Positions 51,443-60,869 of a DNA stretch of 64,000 bases are shown one piece after another (the first letter of the stretch is position 1; every line of letters begins with the position of its first letter). The notes beneath the pieces are model-generated. The model saw only the letters and a list, made by a program, of their open reading frames with translations, was not told the origin of the DNA and did no database searches. Made by a program: the position numbers and the translations under genes. Source of the stretch: Erythrobacter sp. KY5 (GTDB taxonomy: Bacteria; Pseudomonadota; Alphaproteobacteria; Sphingomonadales; Sphingomonadaceae); NCBI RefSeq assembly GCF_003264115.1, contig NZ_CP021912.1, forward strand, positions 3,145,001 to 3,209,000, written 5' to 3'.

Positions 51443-52411
51443 TCACGAGCCTTCTTCGTCATCCTCTCCGCTATCCACGACTGTAAGTGCGGTCAGCGAA
51501 CCGGCGCGCTCAACGGCATTCTGCACGTCGCCCGCGTCGTAAATTCCGTCGCGCTCAGCGCGATAGGTGCTCATAAGGGCCTCGGCGCTCGCCATGTCGG
51601 CAAAGCGCCACAAGCCCAGATCCACGCCTTCAAGGACGAGGCCATAAACCGCCTTCTCAATCGCCTGCTGCAAGGCAACCTGATCAGGCTCGTTCGAGGT
51701 AATACCCGCCTCGGCTTCGAGCAGTTCGCGGAAGGCGACGAAGCGATATGCGCTCGCACCGATGGCCTGACTGGCGATAGTCTTGGACGCCTGAACGTTG
51801 GTGAGAACCTCACCAGTGCGAACCGAAACCGCGCGCAGATAGACCGTCACGGTGTCCTGGCGATATTCGGTGCGAGCACCAATTCCGAGGAAGGCCGCGC
51901 CTGCACCGCCAGTAACGGTGTTGGTGTCATACCCGATGATCCCGCCCTCAAGCAGCACGCCCGCAAACAGCAAGGCGGGCAGCGCATTGGGATCGGTCTG
52001 CTCTTCGCCAAGATAACGGCGACGCATCTCGCCGATGATCTGGCGCTCTTTGAGAAGGTTATCGAGACGCTCGCGCTCAACCACGGTGAACCACTGACGA
52101 CTGCCAGCATCCTGGAGAGCCTTGACCAGAATGGAGCCGGCACCCTGCGTTACCGCACGCGAAAGCGTCTGACCGGTGTTGGTCGGACGGAACTGACCGG
52201 TCTGATCAGTAAACCCGTAAACCGCTATAGCCACCTGCCGCTGAGGCGCGGGAAGCTGGTTCAGCAGACCTTGCGTCTGCGTCTTCTTCGGGAAGTAGGC
52301 AAGGCTTGTGGTTTCAGGCAGGAAATCGCGCCCGTCTTCGCCGATGGACATACATCCACCAAGACCAAGCGCCAGCGCTGCGAGCACGCCAATTTTCGCA
52401 AACAACCGCAT
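51443..52411 (-). CDS. csgG: Curli secretion channel CsgG
   Basis: A 322-residue lipoprotein with lipobox LGLGGCMS; CsgG forms a nonameric outer-membrane pore for curlin export. Conserved parts are LPAPQRQVAIAVYGFTDQTGQF, WFTVVERERLDNLLKERQII, GGIIGYDTNTVTGGAGAAFLGIGARTEYRQDTVTVYLRAV, TNVQASKTIAS and TSNEPDQVALQQAIEKAVYGLV. The constriction loop reads RPTNTGQTLSRAV where E. coli has KPYPASNFSTAV, so the usual Tyr, Asn and Phe are absent. The C-terminus has an acidic extension (SGEDDEEGS). Its ATG shares a base with the csgF stop. Confidence 0.93.
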   Translation of the reverse strand: MRLFAKIGVLAALALGLGGCMSIGEDGRDFLPETTSLAYFPKKTQTQGLLNQLPAPQRQVAIAVYGFTDQTGQFRPTNTGQTLSRAVTQGAGSILVKALQDAGSRQWFTVVERERLDNLLKERQIIGEMRRRYLGEEQTDPNALPALLFAGVLLEGGIIGYDTNTVTGGAGAAFLGIGARTEYRQDTVTVYLRAVSVRTGEVLTNVQASKTIASQAIGASAYRFVAFRELLEAEAGITSNEPDQVALQQAIEKAVYGLVLEGVDLGLWRFADMASAEALMSTYRAERDGIYDAGDVQNAVERAGSLTALTVVDSGEDDEEGS

Positions 52412-52833
52412 CAGTTCACCTCGATGAAGAGCGGTATAACGATGCGGGTCTCTTCACCCGTATCGTCGTTGCGGATTACCAGCGTCACCTCGTCGAGGCC
52501 GCGGAAGAATTCGATCGTCTGACCGCCGAAAGTGATCGTCCCCTGCTCTTGCGGGTTATCGCCGAAGATCGCGTCAACGATCTGCGAAGACAGCGCCGAA
52601 AGCAGCCGCGATTCAAGCTGGCGGGCGAAAATGCTGGACTGATCATTGCGATCAACCGCATCAGGATTGGTCGTATTGTTCTGGGCATTGGCAGTGCCGA
52701 GAATGTGTGCCGAATTGAATGGGTTACCCCCGAAAGTCGGACTGATCGGCTGATGCACGAGATCTTGTGCAAGTGCCGGACCTGCAATCGTGGCACTGGC
52801 CAGAGCCAGTGTCACCGCTGCTATGCGTAGCAT
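52411..52833 (-). CDS. csgF: Curli assembly factor CsgF
   Basis: A 140-residue exported protein. After the signal peptide (ending PALAQ) comes LVHQPISPTFGGNPFNSAHILGTANAQN, the conserved CsgF start that plugs into the CsgG pore from outside. A helix (QSSIFARQLESRLLSALSSQIVDAIFG) and the C-terminal EFFRGLDEVTLVIRNDDTGEETRIVIPLF follow. CsgF couples secretion to nucleation on the cell surface. It heads the csgFG unit. Confidence 0.92.
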   Translation of the reverse strand: MLRIAAVTLALASATIAGPALAQDLVHQPISPTFGGNPFNSAHILGTANAQNNTTNPDAVDRNDQSSIFARQLESRLLSALSSQIVDAIFGDNPQEQGTITFGGQTIEFFRGLDEVTLVIRNDDTGEETRIVIPLFIEVN

Positions 52834-52847
52834 TGTCTTTCCCCTCT

Positions 52848-52868
52848 GCCCTAACGGACAGCCCTAAC
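52848..52868. promoter_or_regulatory. GCCCTAAC direct repeats upstream of csgF
   Basis: GCCCTAAC occurs at 52848-52855 and 52861-52868 (13-bp period), 15-35 bp upstream of the csgF start, within the likely promoter. No known curli activator site (CsgD) can be named here. Confidence 0.3.
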
Positions 52869-53030
52869 CGAAAATTAAGACTCTCGCACGGGTTAGTACG
52901 GTGAGTCGCCCTCAAAGTCGACCCGTTTAATACATCATCGCGCTGAAATGGCCAGCAATCCAGCGGCTTGCCAACCGGTCAGTTGCAAATCTGTGCCTTA
53001 ATGGCACGTCCGGCTGCAAAGCCTTGCGAA

Positions 53031-53055
53031 GGCTCGAAATGGTTAATTTCGAGCC
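53031..53055 (-). terminator. Perfect hairpin after metH
   Basis: GGCTCGAAAT (53031-53040) and ATTTCGAGCC (53046-53055) are perfect 10-bp arms with a 5-base loop, 31 bp past the metH stop on the minus strand. It separates the methionine genes from the csgF promoter region. Confidence 0.6.
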
Positions 53056-53085
53056 CATCCGGCGACTATCGAGCAACTCGGTCGT

Positions 53086-55713
53086 TTACAGATTGGGGCG
53101 CAGCCAGCGCTCCGCCGTGGCAAGGTCGACCCCGCGACGCTCGGCATATTCCGTTAGTTGATCGCGGCCAATTTTCGCGACCCCAAAGTATTGGGCTTCA
53201 GGATGCCCGAAGTAAAAGCCGCTGACAGCAGCCGTCGGCCACATTGCGAAGCTTTCGGTCAGACTGAGCCCGGTATTCGCCTCGGCATCGAGCAGATCGA
53301 ACAGGATCGGTTTAAGCGAATGATCGGGGCACGCGGGATAACCGGGAGCGGGGCGTATGCCGCGATACTGCTCTTTTATCAGAGCTTCATTGGTTAGTTG
53401 CTCATCAGGGGCATATCCCCACAAGTCCTTGCGCACGTGTTCATGCAGCGCCTCTGCAAACGCCTCAGCGAAACGGTCGGCCAGCGCCTTCAGAAGAATG
53501 TCGGAATAGTCGTCCTTGTCCGCCTGGAAACGTGCCGAGTGCGGCTCGATCCCGTGGATGCCGACCGCAAAGCCCCCGATCCAGTCGCCGTGAGGGTCGA
53601 TGAAATCGGCAAGGCACATATTGGCCCTGTCGCGGCTCTTCTTGATTTGCTGACGAAGAAACGGAAGGCGCACGTGCTCTTCGCGCTTCACCCGATGAAT
53701 GGTCACGTCGTCGCCGTCGCGTGCACACGGCCAGAAGCCGCATGCGCCGCGCGCGGTCAGCCACTTTTCTTCGATAAGCCGGTCGAGCATCGCGTCTGCG
53801 TCTGCCTTGAGACTGCGAGCGCTTTCTCCAACCACCTCGTCGTCGAGGATTTTGGGATAGGTCCCGTGCAACTCCCATGCGCGAAAGAACGGGGTCCAGT
53901 CGATATATGGACGCAAGTGTTCGAGCGACCAATCGTCGAACACGTGGACGCCGGGCTTAAGCGGCGGTGCAGGCTTGTCCGACAGATAGGCGTCGTAAAA
54001 GTTAGCCCGCGCTTCTTCGAGCGGCATCAATTGCTTTTCCGCTTTGCCTTCGCGCGCATCGCGGACATGTGTGTATTCGCTCGCGACTTGGGCAACATAA
54101 TCGTCACGCAGCGTATCCGACAACAGCTTGGAAGCAACGCCGACCGCACGGCTCGCGTCGAGAACGTGGATCACCGGCCCTTCGTAATTCGGGTCGATCT
54201 TGAGCGCGGTGTGAACCTTGCTCGTGGTCGCACCACCGATGAGCAGCGGCATGGTCATCTGCGCGCGCTGCATTTCCTCGGCAACTGTGACCATCTCGTC
54301 GAGCGAGGGAGTGATGAGACCCGAAAGCCCGATCATGTCGGCCTTGTTGTCATTGGCGCTCTTAAGGATGTCCTGCCATGGGACCATCACGCCCATGTCG
54401 ATCACTTCATAGCCGTTGCACTGCAGCACGACGCCCACGATATTCTTGCCGATATCGTGCACGTCGCCCTTTACGGTCGCCATGATGATCGTCCCCTTTG
54501 AGCTGCGCTCGGCTTCCGGCAGCAACTCTTTCTCGGCTTCGATAAAGGGGATGAGGTGCGCGACGGCCTTTTTCATGACGCGCGCGGACTTGACCACTTG
54601 TGGCAGGAACATCTTGCCGGACCCGAACAGATCACCGACCACGTTCATCCCGTCCATCAGCGGGCCTTCGATCACTTCGATCGGCCGACCGCCCGACGCC
54701 TCGAGCGCGGCGCGCGCCTCCTCAGTGTCTTCGACAACATGCGCGTCGATACCCTTGACGAGCGCATGCTCCAGCCGCCGCGAAACTTCCCAGCCGCGCC
54801 ACTCCTCGGCGGCCTTTTCGTCAGCGACCGACCTGCCTTTGTAGCTTTCTGCAAGCTCGATCAGCGCTTCGGTCGCGCCGGGTTTGCGCATCAGGATAAC
54901 GTCTTCGCACGCCTCGCGCAGCGCAGGGTCGATCGTGTCGTAGACATCAAGTTGCCCTGCATTGACGATCGCCATGTCGAGGCCAGCCGGGATCGCATGG
55001 AAGAGAAAGACCGAGTGCATGGCGCGGCGCACGGTCTCATTCCCGCGAAAGCTGAAGGAGAGATTGGAAAGCCCGCCACTCGTTTTCGCGTGAGGGCACT
55101 GCTCCTTGATCTCGCGCACCGCCTCGATGAAGTCGAGGCCGTATCGGTCATGGTCTTCAATCCCCGTCGCCACAGCGAAGATATTAGGGTCGAAGATGAT
55201 GTCCTCGGGCGGGAACCCGATGCCGGTGAGCAAATCGTAGGCGCGTTTGCAAATCTCGACCTTGCGCCGCTTGGTATCGGCCTGGCCGACCTCATCGAAC
55301 GCCATGACCACCACGGCCGCGCCATAGGCCATGCATTTGCGCGCCTGATCGAGGAATGGCTCTTCGCCTTCCTTCATGCTGATCGAGTTCACGATCGGTT
55401 TGCCCGAGACGCATTTAAGCCCGGCTTCGATGACATCCCATTTCGAGCTGTCGATCATCACCGGCACGCGGGCAATGTCGGGCTCTGCGGCAATCAGCTT
55501 GAGGAAGGTCGTCATCGCGTGCTGCGCGTCGAGCAAGCCTTCATCCATGTTGACGTCGATCACCTGCGCGCCGTTCTCAACCTGCTGGCGAGCGACTTCG
55601 ACTGCGGTGGCGTAATCGTCCGCCATGATGAGCTTCTTAAAGCGAGCCGAGCCGGTGACATTGGTGCGCTCGCCGATATTGATGAAGCGGGCGCTTGAGT
55701 TCGTGCTGGTCAT
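53086..55713 (-). CDS. metH: Methionine synthase, pterin-, B12- and activation-domain subunit
   Basis: About 875 residues from the ATG at 55713 (1 bp after the upstream stop). It holds MetH modules 2-4: the pterin-binding barrel ([20 protein letters not shown]), the cobalamin region with the His-on motif in [24 protein letters not shown], and the C-terminal SAM activation domain ([44 protein letters not shown]). The homocysteine-binding module is encoded by the preceding gene. Together they total about 1,220 residues, equal to one E. coli MetH, so this is a split enzyme. Confidence 0.93.
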   Translation of the reverse strand: MTSTNSSARFINIGERTNVTGSARFKKLIMADDYATAVEVARQQVENGAQVIDVNMDEGLLDAQHAMTTFLKLIAAEPDIARVPVMIDSSKWDVIEAGLKCVSGKPIVNSISMKEGEEPFLDQARKCMAYGAAVVVMAFDEVGQADTKRRKVEICKRAYDLLTGIGFPPEDIIFDPNIFAVATGIEDHDRYGLDFIEAVREIKEQCPHAKTSGGLSNLSFSFRGNETVRRAMHSVFLFHAIPAGLDMAIVNAGQLDVYDTIDPALREACEDVILMRKPGATEALIELAESYKGRSVADEKAAEEWRGWEVSRRLEHALVKGIDAHVVEDTEEARAALEASGGRPIEVIEGPLMDGMNVVGDLFGSGKMFLPQVVKSARVMKKAVAHLIPFIEAEKELLPEAERSSKGTIIMATVKGDVHDIGKNIVGVVLQCNGYEVIDMGVMVPWQDILKSANDNKADMIGLSGLITPSLDEMVTVAEEMQRAQMTMPLLIGGATTSKVHTALKIDPNYEGPVIHVLDASRAVGVASKLLSDTLRDDYVAQVASEYTHVRDAREGKAEKQLMPLEEARANFYDAYLSDKPAPPLKPGVHVFDDWSLEHLRPYIDWTPFFRAWELHGTYPKILDDEVVGESARSLKADADAMLDRLIEEKWLTARGACGFWPCARDGDDVTIHRVKREEHVRLPFLRQQIKKSRDRANMCLADFIDPHGDWIGGFAVGIHGIEPHSARFQADKDDYSDILLKALADRFAEAFAEALHEHVRKDLWGYAPDEQLTNEALIKEQYRGIRPAPGYPACPDHSLKPILFDLLDAEANTGLSLTESFAMWPTAAVSGFYFGHPEAQYFGVAKIGRDQLTEYAERRGVDLATAERWLRPNL

Positions 55714-55714
55714 G

Positions 55715-56761
55715 TCAGGACGCCACCACGAATGCTTCGAGGCCCGACAGCCGCATCGCAGTTTCCGGGGTGGGAACTCTGCGCGGGGGCAATCCGTCGA
55801 CCGCCTCTGCAATCGCCTTGATATGAGCGGGCGAAGAACCACAGCATCCGCCAAGTATGTTGGCCTGCCCGCTCTGCGCCCAAAGCTTTACGAGACCGGC
55901 GGTCGTCTCGGGCATCTCGTCATATTCGCCCAGCTCGTTGGGAAGGCCGGCATTGGGATAGGCCATCAGAAGGGTGTCCGCGATAGCCGAGAGCGATTGA
56001 ATATGCGGTCGCAGCTGATCGGCGCCGAAGCTGCAATTGAGGCCGATAGTAACCGGGTTTGCATGTCGCACTGCGTACCAGAACGCCTCGACCGTGTGGC
56101 CTGACAGGTTGCGGCCAGACAGGTCAGTGAGCGTCATCGAGATCATCAGCGGCAAGTCGCGGTCAAGCTCTTGCTCGAGCTGTCTGACAGCCATGATCCC
56201 GGCCTTGGCGTTGAGCGTGTCGAACACCGTTTCGATAAGGATGAAGTCCACCCCGCCTTCGACCAGGGCGGCAGCCTGCTCCTTGTAAACGGCGGTCAGT
56301 TCGTCAAAGTCGATCTCGCGAAAACCGGGGTCCTCGACGTCAGGTGAAAGCGAGAGCGTTTTATTGGTGGGCCCGATAGCGCCTGCGACGAACCGGGGAC
56401 GACCATCCCTCGCCTCGTACTCATCGGCCAGTTGGCGCGCGATCCTGCCGCTCGCGATGTTGATCGCCGCCACCTGACCCTCGGCTGCATAATCCGCCTG
56501 ACTGATGGAATTTGCCGAGAATGTGTTGGTGGAAATGACGTCGGAGCCTGCCTCGAGATAGCTGCGCGTGATATCGGTAATCACATCTGGCCGGGTCAGG
56601 GCGAGAATATCGTTGTTGCCCTTCTGGCCGACCTTCAACCCAAGATCGCCCGCATAGTCTTCCTCGCTAAGCTTGCGCTCCTGAATCTGCGTTCCGAACG
56701 CACCATCGAAGATGAGTACGCGCTTTTTGGCGGCCTCGTTCAGCCTTTGACGTGCGCTCAT
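55715..56761 (-). CDS. Methionine synthase, homocysteine-binding subunit
   Basis: About 348 residues from the ATG at 56761, 4 bp inside metF. It corresponds to the N-terminal module of Met[25 protein letters not shown] at the start, [16 protein letters not shown], and zinc-ligand Cys in [14 protein letters not shown] and [14 protein letters not shown]. It binds homocysteine and delivers it to the cobalamin carried by the next protein. The stop is 1 bp before the second metH gene, so they are made together. Confidence 0.92.
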   Translation of the reverse strand: MSARQRLNEAAKKRVLIFDGAFGTQIQERKLSEEDYAGDLGLKVGQKGNNDILALTRPDVITDITRSYLEAGSDVISTNTFSANSISQADYAAEGQVAAINIASGRIARQLADEYEARDGRPRFVAGAIGPTNKTLSLSPDVEDPGFREIDFDELTAVYKEQAAALVEGGVDFILIETVFDTLNAKAGIMAVRQLEQELDRDLPLMISMTLTDLSGRNLSGHTVEAFWYAVRHANPVTIGLNCSFGADQLRPHIQSLSAIADTLLMAYPNAGLPNELGEYDEMPETTAGLVKLWAQSGQANILGGCCGSSPAHIKAIAEAVDGLPPRRVPTPETAMRLSGLEAFVVAS

Positions 56762-57687
56762 GCGGTATCTCCTGCAGGACGCTTGCCGAGCATGTGGCAA
56801 ATTGCATAGCTGAGCTCGGCGCGATTGAGTGTGTAGAAGTGGAACTGGCGCACGCCGCCCGCATAAAGCTTGCGACATAATTCGGCTGCGATGGTTGCAC
56901 TCACCAGCTGGCGGGCGGCTGGGCGTTCGTCGAGGCCGTCGAAAAGACCCTCCATCCACGATGGGATCGCCGTTCCGCACATCGCGCTCATCCGCTGGAC
57001 CGCAGCAAAGCTCATCACGGGCATAATGCCGGGCACAACCTCGGCAGTGATGCCTGCTGCAGCGACCTCGTCGCGGAAGCGGAAGAAGCATTCGGGATCG
57101 AAGAAGAATTGCGTAATTGCACGGTCAGCGCCCGCGCCGAACTTGGCCTTCAAGTTTTCGATATCGGCCTGAGCATCAGGGGAGTCCGGATGCACCTCCG
57201 GGTATGCAGCCACCGAGATTTCGAAGTCGGCGACTTTCTTGAGCCCTGCAATCAGGTCAGCGGCGTTTTCATAGCCACCAGGATGCGGCGCATAAGCGGA
57301 CGCCCCGTCGGGTGGATCGCCGCGTAGGGCGACGATGTGGCGGATGCCCTCTTCCCAGTAATGGCGGGCGACCTCGTCCACTTCGTCTTTCGTCGCGTTG
57401 ACGCAGGTGAGGTGTGCCGCCGCCGGAATTCCAGCCTCTTTCTGAATGCGCACGACCTGTTCGTGGGTGCGCTCCCGCGTCGAACCGCCTGCGCCGTACG
57501 TGACCGACACGAAGCGCGGCCCGAGCGGTGAGAGTGTCGCCACCGAGCTCCATAACGTCTCGCCCATCTTCTCGGTCTTGGGCGGGAAGAACTCGAAACT
57601 GATGTCGATATCGCCGGGGAGGTCGGAGAACAGCGGCGCGTCAAGCGCTGTCTTCGCCTCGTGAAGCTGGTTGAGTGTAGGGGTCAT
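56758..57687 (-). CDS. metF: 5,10-methylenetetrahydrofolate reductase
   Basis: About 309 residues from the ATG at 57687, overlapping the upstream regulator gene by 4 bp. MetF signatures: ISFEFFPPKTEKMGETLW, FVSVTYGAGGSTRERTHEQVV, HLTCVNATKDEVDEVARHYWEEGIRHIVALRGDPP and TQFFFDPECFFRFRDEV. It is an FAD TIM-barrel making methyl-THF for methionine synthase. With split metH it forms one methionine-synthesis operon. Confidence 0.94.
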   Translation of the reverse strand: MTPTLNQLHEAKTALDAPLFSDLPGDIDISFEFFPPKTEKMGETLWSSVATLSPLGPRFVSVTYGAGGSTRERTHEQVVRIQKEAGIPAAAHLTCVNATKDEVDEVARHYWEEGIRHIVALRGDPPDGASAYAPHPGGYENAADLIAGLKKVADFEISVAAYPEVHPDSPDAQADIENLKAKFGAGADRAITQFFFDPECFFRFRDEVAAAGITAEVVPGIMPVMSFAAVQRMSAMCGTAIPSWMEGLFDGLDERPAARQLVSATIAAELCRKLYAGGVRQFHFYTLNRAELSYAICHMLGKRPAGDTA

Positions 57688-58691
57688 GCGTTTGCTTCTT
57701 TGAGAGAAGGATCGGTCTTGTGATCGTGAGTTACGGAAGGAAGCTTGCGGCGGGTGCCAATCCAAATTTTCACCACGAGTTCGCCCCCTTCGAGCGCGAT
57801 AGGCGCCTTGGGCGAGAAGCCCGCATCGCGAAGCAGCCTTGCCATTTGCCGATCGCTGAAGCCGAGCCGCGCATGTTGGTAGCGGCTGCGCAGCTCTTCG
57901 CGATCATGCGCCGCAAAATCGACTATCGCAATCCGCCCTCCTGCCCGCGTCACGCGCGCTGCTTCGGCCAGCGGCAATGCCGGGTCTTGCGCAAAGTGCA
58001 GCACCTGATGAAGCAGCACGGTGTCGAAGCTTTTCGCCGGGAAATCGAGTGCAGTGAAATCGCCCTGCACAAGCTCGATCTGCGAAGTCGGAAGGTGCTG
58101 AAGCTTGGCCCTTGCTACGCGCAGCATCTCCAGGTTCTTGTCCAGAGCCACGATGCGTTCGGCATCTTGCGAGAACAGTTCCGCCATGCGGCCCGTGCCC
58201 GTACCGATGTCGAGCACGGTGCCCAGCGGTGCGTCGCCAAGAGCTTTGGACAGCTGCTGCTCCACCTGCGCATCGGGTGTATGAAGCGCGCGCAATTCGT
58301 CCCATTCGCCTGCATGGCGCGCGAAGTAATCCTCGGCATTGGCTTCGCGCGACTTGTGAATGGCGGCGAGCTTGCGTCGATCATCGTCGCATTGTGCGGC
58401 AAATTCGGGATTTTCCCGCTCCGCCGTCGCGAGCAATCGGTCAAGCGCGGCAAGCGTTGCATCTGCATCGTCGCCGCTGCCGGTCGATCGCAGGAACACC
58501 CAGCTGCCCTCACGCCGTCTCTCGGCAAGACCAGCGTCACACAATATGCCGACATGGCGGGAAACACGCGGCTGGCTTTGGCCCAGCACCTGTGCAAGTT
58601 CACCCACCGCAAGCTCCATCGCCGAAAGCAACCGCGCAATGCGCAGCCGGGTCGGATCGGCAAGGGCCTTGAAGATGGTGTCGATAGCCAT
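57684..58691 (-). CDS. ArsR-family HTH regulator fused to a SAM-dependent methyltransferase (SahR-like)
   Basis: A 335-residue two-domain protein. Residues about 1-95 form an ArsR winged helix (DTIFKALADPTRLRIARLLSAMELAVGELAQVLGQSQPRVSRHVGILCDAGLAERR). Residues about 150-320 form a class I methyltransferase with LDIGTGTGRMAELF and ALDKNLEMLRVARAKL. Its place at the head of the metF-metH operon and a palindrome over its promoter fit the SahR-type methionine-cycle regulators, which sense S-adenosylhomocysteine. Whether the methyltransferase is active or only a ligand sensor is unknown. Confidence 0.83.
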   Translation of the reverse strand: MAIDTIFKALADPTRLRIARLLSAMELAVGELAQVLGQSQPRVSRHVGILCDAGLAERRREGSWVFLRSTGSGDDADATLAALDRLLATAERENPEFAAQCDDDRRKLAAIHKSREANAEDYFARHAGEWDELRALHTPDAQVEQQLSKALGDAPLGTVLDIGTGTGRMAELFSQDAERIVALDKNLEMLRVARAKLQHLPTSQIELVQGDFTALDFPAKSFDTVLLHQVLHFAQDPALPLAEAARVTRAGGRIAIVDFAAHDREELRSRYQHARLGFSDRQMARLLRDAGFSPKAPIALEGGELVVKIWIGTRRKLPSVTHDHKTDPSLKEANA

Positions 58692-58702
58692 GGTCAGGCT
58701 AT

Positions 58703-58724
58703 CATATAAAGATATTTAGATATG
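58703..58724. promoter_or_regulatory. AT-rich palindromic operator before the ArsR-methyltransferase gene
   Basis: CATATAAAGAT and ATTTAGATATG form a 22-bp imperfect palindrome (outer CATAT/ATATG exact), starting 12 bp upstream of the ATG. Its AT-rich form stands out against GC-rich surroundings and is like ArsR-family/SahR boxes. It probably mediates autoregulation of the methionine operon. Confidence 0.6.
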
Positions 58725-58829
58725 TGTAAATGCAGTCATTGCCGATGGTGTCGGATCGCGCCAGCACACCGGCGATGCTGCATTTCCTAGCTTGCCAATC
58801 CAGCGCCGTGCGCACAAGAGCACGCGAAT

Positions 58830-59909
58830 ATGAGCGAGAGCAGACGATACGCAATCATCGGCTGCGGCATGATGGGCCGCGAGCATATGGCAAACCTCGC
58901 TCTGGTACCCGGCGCTCACCTTGTCGCGATAGCCGATCCGGATGAAGGATCGCGCAAAGCCGCGCTCACTCATGCGCAAGGGCTCGGCCAGCAGATCTCC
59001 CTCTTCGACGACACGCAGATCATGCTGGCCGAGGCGAAGCCAGAAGCCGTTATCATCGCCTCGCCCAACTTCACCCATTTTGACGTCGTTCGCCCGGTGA
59101 TGGACGCGGGATGCGCGGTGCTGATGGAAAAGCCGATGTGCACCGCCATCGACGAAGCGCTGGTTCTGTATGAGAAAGCGCGCGATTATCCGAGCTTGTT
59201 CTGGGTCGGGCTCGAATACCGCTACATGCCTCCCGTCACCAACTTCATCAGCCGCGTTCATGCGGGCGATGCCGGTGACATCAAGATGCTGGCCATTCGC
59301 GAGCACCGTTTCCCTTTCCTCGTGAAGGTGGGTGACTGGAACCGTTTCAACCGCAACACCGGCGGCACGCTGGTCGAGAAGTGCTGCCACTTCTTCGACC
59401 TGATGCGCCACATATTGCGCGATGAACCGGTCCGCATCTTCGCCAGCGGTGCGCAGGACGTGAACCACCTTGATGAGCGATACGATGGTGAGGTGCCCGA
59501 CATCATCGACAATGCCTTTGTGCTGGTCGACTTCGCAGGCGGAGCGCGCGCGGTGCTCGACCTGTGTATGTTCGCCGAGGGTTCTCAGGAGCAGGAAGAG
59601 ATCAGCGCAGTCGGTCCTGAAGGCAAGCTTGAGGTGAAGTTGCCCGGCGGTTTCGTCACATGGTCGCCGCGCGACAAATCGGGGCCTTTCGCGCAGCACA
59701 TCGCGACCCCGCCCGACGCGCTGGCTGCAGGCGACCACCACGGCGCAACCTACTACCAGCAGCGCGACTTTCACGAGGCCCTCGTGAGCGGCACCGCGCC
59801 GCTTATCACTGCACGCGACGGCTATCGCTCTGTCGTGATGGGAGCCGCCGCCCAGCAGAGCATTGCCACCGGCCTTCCGGTCGCGATCCAGTTCGAGGAC
59901 GAGGATTAA
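58830..59909 (+). CDS. Gfo/Idh/MocA-family oxidoreductase
   Basis: A 359-residue NAD(P)-dependent sugar/polyol dehydrogenase. The N-terminal Rossmann motif is YAIIGCGMMGREHMANLALVPG, and EKPMCTAIDEAL contains the conserved E-K-P Lys near residue 99. The C-terminal alpha/beta domain carries GGTLVEKCCHFFDLMRHI with the catalytic His. Family substrates include inositols, glucose and amino sugars; the exact one is unknown. It begins a plus-strand set with an aldo/keto reductase and a dioxygenase. A very long open frame opposite it is an antisense artefact. Confidence 0.85.
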   Translation: MSESRRYAIIGCGMMGREHMANLALVPGAHLVAIADPDEGSRKAALTHAQGLGQQISLFDDTQIMLAEAKPEAVIIASPNFTHFDVVRPVMDAGCAVLMEKPMCTAIDEALVLYEKARDYPSLFWVGLEYRYMPPVTNFISRVHAGDAGDIKMLAIREHRFPFLVKVGDWNRFNRNTGGTLVEKCCHFFDLMRHILRDEPVRIFASGAQDVNHLDERYDGEVPDIIDNAFVLVDFAGGARAVLDLCMFAEGSQEQEEISAVGPEGKLEVKLPGGFVTWSPRDKSGPFAQHIATPPDALAAGDHHGATYYQQRDFHEALVSGTAPLITARDGYRSVVMGAAAQQSIATGLPVAIQFEDED

Positions 59910-59912
59910 GAC

Positions 59913-60869
59913 ATGCCCCAATCCATGCCTCCAGTTGGCTTCGGCCTTTGGAAGATCCCTCGCGAAGACACCGCAGCAAGCGTGGTCGAGGCGGTGCACG
60001 CAGGCTACCGCCATTTCGACAGCGCAGCCGATTACGCCAACGAGGCCGAGACCGGCGAAGGTCTTGCCGAGGCGATGGCGGACGGCCATGTCACCCGCGA
60101 CGATCTCTGGATCACCTCCAAGCTGTGGAACACGTTCCACGCGCCCGACCATGTGGAGGAAGCGTGCCGCAAGACGCTCGCCGATCTTCAGCTCGACTGT
60201 CTCGACCTTTACCTGGTCCACTTCCCGATCGCGCTTGAATATGTGCCGATCGAGACGCGCTATCCGCCTGAGTGGCTGCACGATCCGGACGCTACCGAAC
60301 CGGTCATGAAGCCCGCCAGGGTTCCGCTGCACCGGACCTGGGCGGCGATGGAGGCGCTCGTCGACAAGGGGCTCGTGAAACAGATCGGCGTCTGCAACTA
60401 CAACTCCGCGCTGTTGCACGACCTGATGACCTATGCCCGCATCGAACCGGCGATGCTTCAGATCGAGGCGCATCCGTATCTGACGCAAGAGAAGCTGATC
60501 CGCTGTGCGCAGGGTTATGGCATTGATGTCACCGCCTTCTCCCCCTTGGGCGCGCAAAGCTACTTTGAGCTCGGCATGGCCGACGAAGGCGAGAGCCTGC
60601 TTGGCGCTGCGCCGGTGATGGTGGCAGCCCAGGCTCACGGCAAGACGCCCGCGCAAGTGCTGCTGCGCTGGGGCGTGCAGCGCGGGACTGCGGTGATCCC
60701 CAAGACCTCGAAGCCGGAGCGGATGCGCGAGAACCTCGACATCTTCGACTTCGAGCTTTCGTCCGTCGAGATGGCCGCGATCAGCGCGCTCAACCAGGAC
60801 CGCCGTTTCAACGATCCCGGCGTCTTCACCGAGGCCGCCTTCAACACCTTCCACCCGATCTATGACTGA
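59913..60869 (+). CDS. Aldo/keto reductase
   Basis: A 318-residue NADPH-dependent TIM-barrel enzyme. The catalytic tetrad is readable: Asp in HFDSAADYANEAE (about residue 43), Tyr in the same segment, Lys in ITSKLWNTFHAP and His in LYLVHFPIALEYVP. NADPH-binding residues appear in AVIPKTSKPERMRENLDIFDFELS. It resembles aldose or xylose reductases. It starts 3 bp after the Gfo/Idh gene and overlaps the dioxygenase start by 8 bp, so the three are an operon probably acting on one sugar or sugar-derived aldehyde. Confidence 0.88.
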   Translation: MPQSMPPVGFGLWKIPREDTAASVVEAVHAGYRHFDSAADYANEAETGEGLAEAMADGHVTRDDLWITSKLWNTFHAPDHVEEACRKTLADLQLDCLDLYLVHFPIALEYVPIETRYPPEWLHDPDATEPVMKPARVPLHRTWAAMEALVDKGLVKQIGVCNYNSALLHDLMTYARIEPAMLQIEAHPYLTQEKLIRCAQGYGIDVTAFSPLGAQSYFELGMADEGESLLGAAPVMVAAQAHGKTPAQVLLRWGVQRGTAVIPKTSKPERMRENLDIFDFELSSVEMAAISALNQDRRFNDPGVFTEAAFNTFHPIYD

